Assembly: GCF_001279695.1 (NCBI RefSeq)
Contig: NZ_LGDD01000346.1
Span: forward strand, 1-30,663
Length of the DNA: 30,663 nt
Origin: Streptomyces sp. WM6378
GTDB lineage: Bacteria; Actinomycetota; Actinomycetes; Streptomycetales; Streptomycetaceae
Direction: 5' to 3'
Shown: positions 16,538 through 23,469 of the stretch, one piece after another
Layout of the letters: every line of letters begins with the position of its first letter
Numbering within the stretch: position 1 is the first letter of the stretch
Notes under the pieces: model-generated
Database searches by the model: none
Told to the model about the DNA's origin: nothing
The model's input: the letters and a program-made list of their open reading frames with translations, nothing else
Position numbers and translations under genes: made by a program

Positions 16538-16682
16538 ACCATCCAAAGCGTTCCGGCGCGCACCGCACCACGGCCGGACCGGCCCGAAGGTTTGACATGT
16601 TCATGCCTCAACTATGCATGAACGCTCGGCTGGACTCCCCACATCCACGCAAGGCCACCGACCAACCGATCGGAGCTTCACC

Positions 16683-17336
16683 ATGCCCGGTGCACTTCTC
16701 GCAGGCGGCGCGACCGCAGCGTTCCTCGCGTCCTCGCTCTTCACCCAGGCCGCCCCGGCCGGCATCATCGCGCCGCCCGACAAGATCGTGATCGAGGTCG
16801 CGACCGTCAACGGCTCCGGCTGCCCCATCGGCACCGCCGCGGTCGCCGTCTCCCCGGACAACACCGCCTTCACCGTCACGTACAGCCAGTACCTGGCGCA
16901 GGTGGGCGCCGGTTCCAAGCCCACCGACTTCCGCAAGAACTGCCAGCTCAACCTCATCGTGCACGTGCCCTCGGGCTTCACCTACGCCATCGCGAGCGCC
17001 GACTACCGCGGCTACGCCCACCTGGAGAACGGCGCGAGCGCCACCCAGAAGGCCTCGTACTACTTCCAGGGCTCGCCCGACACGGCGAGCAGAACGCACC
17101 CGTTCAACGGCCCGTACGACAACGACTGGGAGGCCACCGACACCACCGACTGGGGCCAGCTGGTCTGGGCCCCCTGCGGCGTGCAGCGCAACTTCAACAT
17201 CAACACCGAGCTGCGCGCGAACGCCGGCACCTCTGACCCGAACACCAACAGCTTCATCGCCATGGACTCCACCGACGGCAACATCCAGACCATCTACCAC
17301 CTGGCCTGGAAGGTGTGCCCGGACCAGCAGCGCTGA
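16683..17336 (+). CDS. Secreted DUF4360 protein
   Basis: This 217-residue exported protein of unknown function belongs to DUF4360, shared by actinomycetes and fungi. The N-terminus MPGALLAGGATAAFLASSLF then TQAAPAG is hydrophobic with small residues before a probable cleavage site, but it lacks the usual basic n-region. The mature part shows the family pattern: DKIVIEVATVNGSGCPIGTAAVAVSPDN, TVTYSQYLAQVG, DFRKNCQLNLIVHVP, YRGYAHLENGA and a C-terminal WAPCGVQRNFNINTELR. Cys residues at GSGCP, RKNCQ, WAPCG and KVCPD could form two disulfides. The ATG at 16683 has GGAG seven bases upstream. It stands alone, between serC and a convergent gene, with a shared terminator. Confidence 0.88.
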   Translation: MPGALLAGGATAAFLASSLFTQAAPAGIIAPPDKIVIEVATVNGSGCPIGTAAVAVSPDNTAFTVTYSQYLAQVGAGSKPTDFRKNCQLNLIVHVPSGFTYAIASADYRGYAHLENGASATQKASYYFQGSPDTASRTHPFNGPYDNDWEATDTTDWGQLVWAPCGVQRNFNINTELRANAGTSDPNTNSFIAMDSTDGNIQTIYHLAWKVCPDQQR

Positions 17337-17346
17337 GCCGCGTCAC

Positions 17347-17377
17347 GGGGCCCGTACCGCGAAGTGGTGCGGGCCCC
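17347..17377. terminator. Bidirectional hairpin between DUF4360 and the anchored protein gene
   Basis: GGGGCCCGTACC and GGTGCGGGCCCC pair with one mismatch around a seven-base loop. It lies ten bases after the DUF4360 stop and abuts the stop of the converging gene at 17378, so it serves both. Confidence 0.75.
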
Positions 17378-18349
17378 TCAGCCGCTGCGGCGCCTCAGTA
17401 CGCGCTTGGCTCCCAGGCCGAGCACCGTGGCGCCCGCCAGAACCACCGCGCCGAGCAGATAGTTCCCGCTGCCCGCGCCGTCACCCGAATCGGTGGAACT
17501 GCCGCCCACGGAGGGCGACTTGGCGCCACCCTCTTTTAGGGGGACGCGCACCACGTCACTGTCCGCCCCTTCCGAGCCGACCATCAGGGCCGAGCCGTCC
17601 GGGGTGTACGTCACCGATTCGGACTGGGCCTGCACCGGCGTGCCCGGCACCGCGTGCCAGTCGCCGAGCGGCCCTGCCCCGCCCTTCCAGGCGTATTCGG
17701 CCAGCGCGAAGTAGCCCCGCAGCGCCAGCTTCGTACCGTCCGGCGAGAACGCGCCATCGGTCACCCAGGGCACCTCGCCGACCCGTCGGAAGACGTTCGT
17801 ACCGGAGACGGACAGCTGGGCCGGCCCCTCGTAGAGGCCGCCGCCGCTCTCGCGCTTGGAGGCTATGTAGACCCGGCCGGTCTTCGGGTGGACCATCAGC
17901 GCCTCGGCGTTGCGCGGCCCGTCGGCGTACTGGACGACGTACTGCGTGGCCTTGACCGTCTGGTCCTTGAGCTGGGCCGGCTCGTGGAAACGGTAGATCC
18001 AGACGTGGCTCCAGGAGCCGTCCAGGTTGTCGCCGATGTCGCCTACGTAGAGGTCGCCGTCGGGCCCGATCGAGATAGCCTCCACGTCGCGCGGCCGGCC
18101 GACGCCCTCCATGGTGATGCGCGCGACGGTCTGCCCGGTCTTCGCGTCCACGGCGTACACGTACGGGCCGTCACCGCTGTCGTTGTGCGTCCAGTAGATG
18201 CCGGGGTGGGCGCGGCTGGCCGCGAGACCGCTGGACTCCTTGACGCGGGGGTCCTTGATGGTGAACCCGCCGTCGTCGGCCACGGCCGGCCCCGCCGCAC
18301 ACGCCAGGACGAGCCCGGCCACCCCGCACACCCTCAGAAGCGAACGCAT
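17378..18349 (-). CDS. Exported propeller-like protein with C-terminal membrane anchor
   Basis: The product is about 323 residues. A signal peptide, MRSLLRVCGVAGLVLACAAG ending PAVA, precedes repeats resembling beta-propeller or esterase-like blades: IYWTHNDSGDGPYVYAVDAKTGQ, DVEAISIGPDGDLYVGDIGDN, ALMVHPKTGRVYIASK, DGAFSPDGTKLALRGY and VTYTPDGSALMVGSEG. The Asp-rich NDSGDG and GDIGDN loops recall calcium sites. A Ser/Gly linker, a hydrophobic helix YLLGAVVLAGATVLGLG and a basic KRVLRRRSG tail anchor it to the membrane with the propeller outside. The ATG at 18349 is preferred because the signal peptide starts there, although GTGs at 18364 and 18370 are possible. Function unknown; a surface or phosphodiesterase-like role is only a guess. 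Confidence 0.85.
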   Translation of the reverse strand: MRSLLRVCGVAGLVLACAAGPAVADDGGFTIKDPRVKESSGLAASRAHPGIYWTHNDSGDGPYVYAVDAKTGQTVARITMEGVGRPRDVEAISIGPDGDLYVGDIGDNLDGSWSHVWIYRFHEPAQLKDQTVKATQYVVQYADGPRNAEALMVHPKTGRVYIASKRESGGGLYEGPAQLSVSGTNVFRRVGEVPWVTDGAFSPDGTKLALRGYFALAEYAWKGGAGPLGDWHAVPGTPVQAQSESVTYTPDGSALMVGSEGADSDVVRVPLKEGGAKSPSVGGSSTDSGDGAGSGNYLLGAVVLAGATVLGLGAKRVLRRRSG

Positions 18350-18415
18350 CCCCCCAGTGTCCACGGCCACGTCCGGTCCCCCGGGGGGTGTCCACCGTCA
18401 CGTCGCAGCACCGCG

Positions 18416-18427
18416 TACCGATCGGTA
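18416..18427. promoter_or_regulatory. 12-bp palindrome at the SGNH hydrolase start
   Basis: TACCGATCGGTA is a perfect palindrome that ends one base before the ATG at 18428. Palindromes of this sequence type are often TetR-family operators. Here it would block transcription or translation initiation directly. Confidence 0.5.
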
Positions 18428-19120
18428 ATGATGACCCCCATGCGTTTTCTCTTCGTCGGCGACTCCATGACCATCGGATGCCCCGGCGACTTCACCTGGC
18501 GCCACCGCATGTGGCACCACCTCGAAGCGACCTTCGACGGCCCGTACGAGATCGTCGGCCCGCGCACCGCGCTGTACGACCCGGCGGCCGGGGCCCCCGT
18601 CTCGCACGAGTACGCCGACCCCGGCTTCCCGCCCGCCGCCCGCCGCCACCTCGCGGGCTGGGGCGAGGGCTGGCTGCACATGGCCACGGTGATCGGCCCG
18701 GCCGTCGCGGAGAGCCGGGCGGACGTGCTGCTCGTCTCGCTCGGCCTGATAGACCTCGGCTTCTATACGGACGCCGGCCAGACCGCCGCCAATGTGCGCG
18801 CGTTCGTCGAGGGCGCCCGGGAGGCCAACCCGCAGGTCCGCATCATCGCGCTGCCCGTCATCCCGAACATCCGGGCCGAGGAGGACGCCGCCTTCGCGGC
18901 CGAGGTGGCCCTCTTCAACGAACTGCTCGCCAAGGCGGTCGCCGACCTCGACACGGCCGCGTCCCCGCTGCTGCTCGCCGCGGTCCCGGACTCGTACGAC
19001 ATCCACCGGGACACCTACGACGGCACGCACCCGGGCCCCAGCGGCGAGCACAAGCTGGCGGCGGCCTTCGCGGACGCGCTGCACGGCGCCTGGGAGCTGG
19101 GCGCCCGCTACGCGCTGTAG
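18428..19120 (+). CDS. SGNH/GDSL-family hydrolase
   Basis: This 230-residue cytoplasmic esterase or lipase-like hydrolase has block I, MRFLFVGDSMTIGCPG, with the nucleophile Ser in GDSM. Later blocks include DVLLVSLGLIDLGFY near the block III position, where the usual GxND is altered, and DGTHPGPSGEHKLA with the catalytic Asp/His pair. There is no signal peptide. ATG codons occur at 18428, 18431 and 18440. None has a clear Shine-Dalgarno, so the first is given, with MRFLFVGDS at 18440 as the alternative. A leaderless mRNA is possible. The 3' end overlaps the convergent MBL-fold gene by 13 bp. Confidence 0.87.
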   Translation: MMTPMRFLFVGDSMTIGCPGDFTWRHRMWHHLEATFDGPYEIVGPRTALYDPAAGAPVSHEYADPGFPPAARRHLAGWGEGWLHMATVIGPAVAESRADVLLVSLGLIDLGFYTDAGQTAANVRAFVEGAREANPQVRIIALPVIPNIRAEEDAAFAAEVALFNELLAKAVADLDTAASPLLLAAVPDSYDIHRDTYDGTHPGPSGEHKLAAAFADALHGAWELGARYAL

Positions 19121-20001
19121 GACGCCCAGTTCCGGACCGCGAACCGGCTTGCCTCGCGCCGGACTTCGAAGGCGCCGGGGCCGCCGAAGTGGGCCGGGAC
19201 GACGAGTTCGCGCTCGTCGGCGGCGCGGCCCAGGATGCGGCGGCGGGTGGCCGCGGCCTGCGCCTCGTCCTCGCAGAAGCAGCTGTTGCAGGACGGCTCG
19301 GTGATCTGCACCGGGCTGTGCAGCAGGTCGCCGACGAACACGGCCCGGTCGCCGCCGGACGCGAGCCTCAGTACGGAGGAGCCCGGCGTGTGTCCGGGCG
19401 CCGCCTCCAGAAGGAGGTTGTCGTCGATGCGGTGCTCGCCCTCCCACAGCACGGCCTGCCCGGCCCGCACGACCGGCGCGATGCTGTCCCCGAAGAGGGC
19501 CACGTCGTCCACGCGCAGCTCGCGCCCGTTGGCCGGGTCGAAGTGGGCGTGGTCGGCGGCCGGCATGAGATAGGTGGCGTTGGGGAACGCGGGCACCCAC
19601 TCGCCGGGCCCCCGACCCACCGTGTTCCAGCCGACGTGGTCGGCGTGCAGATGGGTGTTGACGACGACGTCGACGTCCTCGGGCCGCACTCCGGCGGCCG
19701 CCAACTGCCCCAGGAAATCGGTGTTCCGATGGTGGAACATCGGCTTGCTGGGCCGCTCCCGGCCATTTCCGACGCCGGTGTCCACGAGCACGGTCCGCCC
19801 GCCGCTGCGCAGCACCCAGGTCTGCAGCGCCCCGATCCACTGATCGCTGTCGGGCTCCCAGAAGTCCGGCGCGAGCGTCTCCTCGTTGGCCTTCCACACC
19901 TCGATCCCGGCGGCCGGCACGATCTGGCGGGCGGACCCGAACGTGCCCTCCCACTCCACGACCCTGATGACCTCGACCTCGCCCAAGGTGATGCGCTGCA
20001 C
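19108..20001 (-). CDS. MBL-fold metallohydrolase
   Basis: This 297-residue zinc-dependent hydrolase of the metallo-beta-lactamase superfamily resembles quorum-quenching lactonase or methyl parathion hydrolase-like proteins. The metal motif is THLHADHVGW (H117, H119, D121, H122). Further ligands are probably the His in APGHTPGSS, the Asp in VFVGDLLHS and the His in VVPAHFGG near the C-terminus. The N-terminal ~50 residues with EETLAPDFWEP are as in that subgroup. The start is a GTG at 20001 with only a moderate GGCGGGGAC upstream. It is divergent from the AraC gene and shares with it an intergenic inverted repeat. It overlaps the SGNH gene at the 3' end by 13 bp. The substrate is unknown. Confidence 0.9.
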   Translation of the reverse strand: MQRITLGEVEVIRVVEWEGTFGSARQIVPAAGIEVWKANEETLAPDFWEPDSDQWIGALQTWVLRSGGRTVLVDTGVGNGRERPSKPMFHHRNTDFLGQLAAAGVRPEDVDVVVNTHLHADHVGWNTVGRGPGEWVPAFPNATYLMPAADHAHFDPANGRELRVDDVALFGDSIAPVVRAGQAVLWEGEHRIDDNLLLEAAPGHTPGSSVLRLASGGDRAVFVGDLLHSPVQITEPSCNSCFCEDEAQAAATRRRILGRAADERELVVPAHFGGPGAFEVRREASRFAVRNWASYSA

Positions 20002-20051
20002 GTCCCCGCCGCCTTCCGCTCGCTGTCCGTTGCCTCGACCTTAAGAGGGCG

Positions 20052-20086
20052 CAGATGAGCCGCTCAATGCCTCTCCTGCTCATCTG
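20052..20086. promoter_or_regulatory. Inverted repeat between the MBL and AraC genes
   Basis: CAGATGAGC at 20052-20060 and GCTCATCTG at 20078-20086 are perfect inverted 9-bp copies, 17 bp apart, in the 134-bp divergent region. It is a likely operator of the AraC regulator acting on both genes. Confidence 0.55.
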
Positions 20087-20123
20087 AATACGCGAACGTC
20101 TCACGCGCTCGGCGGGTCATCGG

Positions 20124-20129
20124 TAGGCT
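20124..20129 (+). promoter_or_regulatory. Probable -10 element of the AraC gene
   Basis: TAGGCT ends six bases before the ATG at 20136, which would give a leaderless or nearly leaderless mRNA. No clear -35 is visible. Confidence 0.4.
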
Positions 20130-20135
20130 GGCCGC

Positions 20136-21041
20136 ATGGACCTGGTGAGTGACGCGATCTCCGCGGTGCGGGTGGGCCGGCCGTCCTCCACCAGGCTGCG
20201 GGTGGGCGGCAGTTGGTGCGCCCGCCTCGACCCGTACGAGGGCGCGGGCTTCCACGTCGTCCTGGAGGGCAGCTGCTGGATGCTCACCGAGGGCGGCTCC
20301 GGGGTCGTCCTGAACACGGGCGACGCGGTGCTGCTTCCGCACGGCAGCGGGCACGTGATCGCCGACCGCCCGGCCGACCGGGCCCGCGTCGAGCAAGCCG
20401 TCGACTTCGAGCGCTGGTCGCGGCAGGCCGCCGTCGCCGACTCACCGACCGACACCGAGCTGTTGTGCGGAAAGTACCGGCTCGACCGACGGCACGCCCA
20501 CCCGCTGATGGCGGAGCTTCCGGATGTCGTGCACATCCCCAGCGGGCCCGACCGGGATCCGGGGCTGTGCGCCGCCGTCGGTCTGCTGGGGCGCGAGTCC
20601 GGGGCCGGGCAGCCCGGCGCCGCGGTCGCCCTGCCGAGCCTGCTCGATCTGCTGCTCGTCTATCTCGTACGGGCCTGGATGGCGGAGGGCACCACCTCGC
20701 GCTGGCCGGCCGCGCTGCACGACCCGGTGGTGGCCGAGGCCCTGCACGCCCTGCACGAGGACCCCGCCGCGGCCTGGAGCAACGAGCGGCTCGCGAGCCA
20801 CGTGGGCGTGTCCCGGGCCACGTTGGCGCGCCGGTTCACCGCCCTGGTCGGCCGGGCTCCGATGGCGTACCTCACCTGGTGGCGGCTGACCCGGGCCGCG
20901 GCCCTGCTGCGCACCACCCCGGACGCGCTCGACGCCATCGCCCAGCGCGTCGGCTACAGCACCCCGTACGCCCTGTCGCACGCCTTCAGCAGGCAGTACG
21001 GCACGACGCCGGGGCGCTACCGGGCCGGCGTCACGGCTTGA
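20136..21041 (+). CDS. AraC-family transcriptional regulator
   Basis: This 301-residue regulator has an N-terminal cupin-type sensor (AraC_binding_2/Cupin_6-like), seen as FHVVLEGSCWMLTEGG, VVLNTGDAVLLPHGSGHVIAD and the linker to ~190. A C-terminal double helix-turn-helix spans ~200-300: NERLASHVGVSRATLARRFTALVG, then RLTRAAALLRTT, and IAQRVGYSTPYALSHAFSRQYGTTPGRYR. Members of this cupin subgroup usually regulate a neighbouring oxidoreductase or hydrolase gene. Here the MBL-fold gene is divergent and the quinone oxidoreductase gene is convergent, overlapping by 11 bp. Either may be its target. The effector is unknown. Confidence 0.93.
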   Translation: MDLVSDAISAVRVGRPSSTRLRVGGSWCARLDPYEGAGFHVVLEGSCWMLTEGGSGVVLNTGDAVLLPHGSGHVIADRPADRARVEQAVDFERWSRQAAVADSPTDTELLCGKYRLDRRHAHPLMAELPDVVHIPSGPDRDPGLCAAVGLLGRESGAGQPGAAVALPSLLDLLLVYLVRAWMAEGTTSRWPAALHDPVVAEALHALHEDPAAAWSNERLASHVGVSRATLARRFTALVGRAPMAYLTWWRLTRAAALLRTTPDALDAIAQRVGYSTPYALSHAFSRQYGTTPGRYRAGVTA

Positions 21042-21939
21042 CGACGAGCTTGCCCCTGGTGTGGCCGCCCTCGCTCAGCTCCAGGGCCTTGACCGCGTCG
21101 GCGAGCGGGAACGTCTCGGCGTGGCGGATGCGCAGCCGGCCCTCGGCGACCAGGCGGGCGTGGGCCTCGTAGATCGGTTCGGGGGCCGGCGTGCCCTCGC
21201 CGCTGAAGCGGACGCCGTGGTCGGCGGCGCCCGTGTCGGCGATGGTGACGATGCGGGAGGTGGTGCCGCCGCGCAGCGCTATGGAGTCGGGCAGCGCGCC
21301 CTTGCCGGCCGCGTCGTACACCGCGTCGATGCCCTGCGGGGCGACCTCGCGCACCCGCTCGACCAGGCCCTCCCCGTACGCCAGCGGTATCGCGCCCAGC
21401 TCGCGCAGGAAGGCGTGGTTCGCGGGGGACGCGGTGCCGATGACCTTGGCACCCCGGGCCACTGCGAGCTGTACGCCGACCGAGCCGGTCACGCCCGCCG
21501 CGCCGTGGATCAACAGGGTCTCGCCCTCGGCCAGTTCGAGCAGCCGCAGGACCCGCTCGGAGGTCTCGCCCGCCACCGGAAGGGCGACGGCCTGCTCCCA
21601 GGTCAGCTCGGCCGGCTTGCGCACGACGCGGGTGGCCAGGGCGTACTCGGCGTACGCGCCGGTGTCGGAGTGTCCGAACACCTCGTCGCCGACCGCGAAC
21701 CCGGTGACGCCCTCGCCCAGTTCGTCGACGACGCCCGCCAGCTCCAGGCCCGGGACCGCCGGGAAGGTCACGGGGAACTGGTGCTGCATCCAGCCGTTGC
21801 GGATCCGGTAGTCGACCGGGTTGACGCCCGCCGCAACCACCTTCACCCGGACCTGGCCGGGGCCCGGCTCGGGCTTCTCGGCCTCGCCCAGGGCCAGCAC
21901 CTCGGGGCCGCCGAACCGCTCGTACACGATCGCTTCCAT
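21031..21939 (-). CDS. NADP-dependent zinc-less quinone oxidoreductase (MDR family)
   Basis: This 302-residue medium-chain reductase has a GroES-like N-terminal half ([56 protein letters not shown]). The Rossmann domain begins [19 protein letters not shown], and [12 protein letters not shown] closes the protein. The Cys/His residues of the zinc-containing group are absent, so it reduces quinones or enones with NADPH. The ATG at 21939 follows GAGGAG by seven bases, the best ribosome site nearby. It is divergent from a HATPase-LuxR protein and has a palindromic operator 25 bp upstream of its start. The 3' end overlaps the AraC gene by 11 bp. Confidence 0.93.
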   Translation of the reverse strand: MEAIVYERFGGPEVLALGEAEKPEPGPGQVRVKVVAAGVNPVDYRIRNGWMQHQFPVTFPAVPGLELAGVVDELGEGVTGFAVGDEVFGHSDTGAYAEYALATRVVRKPAELTWEQAVALPVAGETSERVLRLLELAEGETLLIHGAAGVTGSVGVQLAVARGAKVIGTASPANHAFLRELGAIPLAYGEGLVERVREVAPQGIDAVYDAAGKGALPDSIALRGGTTSRIVTIADTGAADHGVRFSGEGTPAPEPIYEAHARLVAEGRLRIRHAETFPLADAVKALELSEGGHTRGKLVVKP

Positions 21940-21964
21940 CACAGCACTCCTCGCATCGCTCACT

Positions 21965-21980
21965 ACGTCGTCCACGACGT
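21965..21980. promoter_or_regulatory. 16-bp palindrome upstream of the quinone oxidoreductase
   Basis: ACGTCGTCCACGACGT has perfect 7-bp arms around CC and lies 26-41 bp upstream of the ATG at 21939. The flanks add two more matching pairs after one mismatch. A redox-sensing TetR or MarR repressor would fit, though none is adjacent. Confidence 0.5.
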
Positions 21981-22075
21981 GGTTCCAGCGTCCGTCGACG
22001 CCCGGCCCAACCCGGCCCGCCTTACGGCCGGTTCGACCTGGCCACAAGGCTGGGCACGGACGGCCGCGCCGACCG

Positions 22076-22081
22076 TACGCT
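22076..22081 (+). promoter_or_regulatory. Probable -10 element of the HATPase-LuxR gene
   Basis: TACGCT ends six bases before the ATG at 22088. There is no Shine-Dalgarno, so a leaderless transcript is likely. The same hexamer precedes serC. Confidence 0.45.
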
Positions 22082-22087
22082 GGCGTG

Positions 22088-23401
22088 ATGGAGCCCCGCA
22101 CGAGCCGCACCGCACCCCGCGCCGGTACCGGTACGACGCCCGCCGCCTTCGCCCTCGCGCGCGCCGCCGAGCTGGTGAGCGGGCCGCTGGACGAGATCCT
22201 GCCGACCCTCTCCGAGGCCATCGCGCCGCTGGTCCCGCACACCGTGGCCGCCGAGCTGTCGGGGCACTGCGCCCACTCGCCGTTCAAGGTGCACAGCGAC
22301 ACGGGGGCGGCCCGGATCGCCGTCGCCGACCTCCAGGAGCTCGGCCCGCTCGTCACACCGGGCCTCCCCTGGCAGGGCACGGCCGTGATCGGCGGGGTGG
22401 AACAAGCCGTGGTGGCGGTCGCGAGCGAGGCCGCGCCCATGGCCGCGCGGCCACCGCTGCTCGTTCTCGTACGCAAGTCGCCGGGAGCCTTGTTGACGGA
22501 GGCGGACGGCGAGACCGTCCAGCATCTGTGGGACCTGGTGACCGGCCATCGGGCCCGCCTCGCGATCGAGGCGGTGCCGGGCACGCTCGCCCAGTCGCGG
22601 TCCACCGCAGCCGAGCGGGCCCGGGTGATCGCCGAACTGGGCGAGGCCCACGAGGCCGCGCTCACCGCCCTGCTCGGGGTGCTGCGCAGCAAGAACCTGG
22701 AGGACCGGGCGGCCCGCTCGCGCGCCGTCGACCTCGCGGTGTCCGCCCTGGTCGCGCTGCGCGCCGAGGCCGACCGGAACCAGGAGCTCACGGAGGAGCC
22801 GGCCGCCGAGGCCTTCGCCCGGCTCGCCGACTCCCTGAAGCCGCTGCTCCGCCACAGCGAGGTGCGGCTCGAATTCGCGCCGCCGGAGGCGGAGACCGCC
22901 GAGATGTCGGTCGCGGCCGACGTCGCGCACCTCTCACGCGCCGCCGTACGCGCCCTGGTGCTCGCCATGGCCGGCCAGCAGGGGGTGCGCCGCATCCATG
23001 TGCGCTGGCGGATCGTGAACTGCCAACTGGTCGCGGCCGTACGGGACGACGGGCCCGGCGAGCTGTCGCGGGCCGCGTTCGACACCCATCGGGTGGCCCA
23101 GCGCCTGGCCGCGCTCGGCGGCACCCTCGCGGTGGACGCGCTGCCCGGCTGGGGCACCACGGTCACCGCGACCCTGCCGCTGGGCACGGCGCCGAGCCCG
23201 CGCGTCGACCCGCTGGCCGGGCTGCACCCGCGCGAGGCGGAGGTGCTCGGCCATCTCGCCCGGGGGCACCGCAACCGGACGATCGCCGAGGAACTGCACA
23301 TCAGCGAGTCGACGGTGAAGTTCCACGTCGCGAACATCCTGGCCAAGCTGGGGGTGAGCTCGCGCGGGGAGGCGGCGGCGATGCTGCACGCGGTGGCGTA
23401 G
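22088..23401 (+). CDS. Hybrid regulator: histidine-kinase-like ATPase region fused to LuxR HTH
   Basis: This is a 437-residue soluble protein. Residues ~20-150 form an alpha/beta sensor-like region ([22 protein letters not shown] at its end). Residues ~170-230 are helices in the position of a DHp domain, [20 protein letters not shown], with no clear phospho-accepting His. Residues ~240-375 look like a degenerate HATPase_c ([13 protein letters not shown], ending [13 protein letters not shown]). Residues ~385-437 are a LuxR/GerE helix-turn-helix ([52 protein letters not shown]). It reads like a kinase and response regulator joined in one chain without a receiver domain. It is divergent from the quinone oxidoreductase gene, a possible target. 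Confidence 0.85.
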   Translation: MEPRTSRTAPRAGTGTTPAAFALARAAELVSGPLDEILPTLSEAIAPLVPHTVAAELSGHCAHSPFKVHSDTGAARIAVADLQELGPLVTPGLPWQGTAVIGGVEQAVVAVASEAAPMAARPPLLVLVRKSPGALLTEADGETVQHLWDLVTGHRARLAIEAVPGTLAQSRSTAAERARVIAELGEAHEAALTALLGVLRSKNLEDRAARSRAVDLAVSALVALRAEADRNQELTEEPAAEAFARLADSLKPLLRHSEVRLEFAPPEAETAEMSVAADVAHLSRAAVRALVLAMAGQQGVRRIHVRWRIVNCQLVAAVRDDGPGELSRAAFDTHRVAQRLAALGGTLAVDALPGWGTTVTATLPLGTAPSPRVDPLAGLHPREAEVLGHLARGHRNRTIAEELHISESTVKFHVANILAKLGVSSRGEAAAMLHAVA

Positions 23402-23469
23402 CCGCCCTTTTGCGCATGCCGGGTCGCGGCTGCGGGCCGTTGTCAGTGGCGGGTGCCAGACTCGATCGC

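Noticed and set aside
18398..20104. Minus-strand frame of over 500 codons across the SGNH and MBL genes
   Set aside because: It is Arg/Gly/Ala-rich shadow sequence opposite or out of frame with two clear enzymes.
21061..23469. Plus-strand open frame continuing upstream of the polymerase gene
   Set aside because: It covers the antisense of the quinone oxidoreductase and an alternative frame of the LuxR hybrid. The polymerase family sequence begins only at the GTG at 23470.
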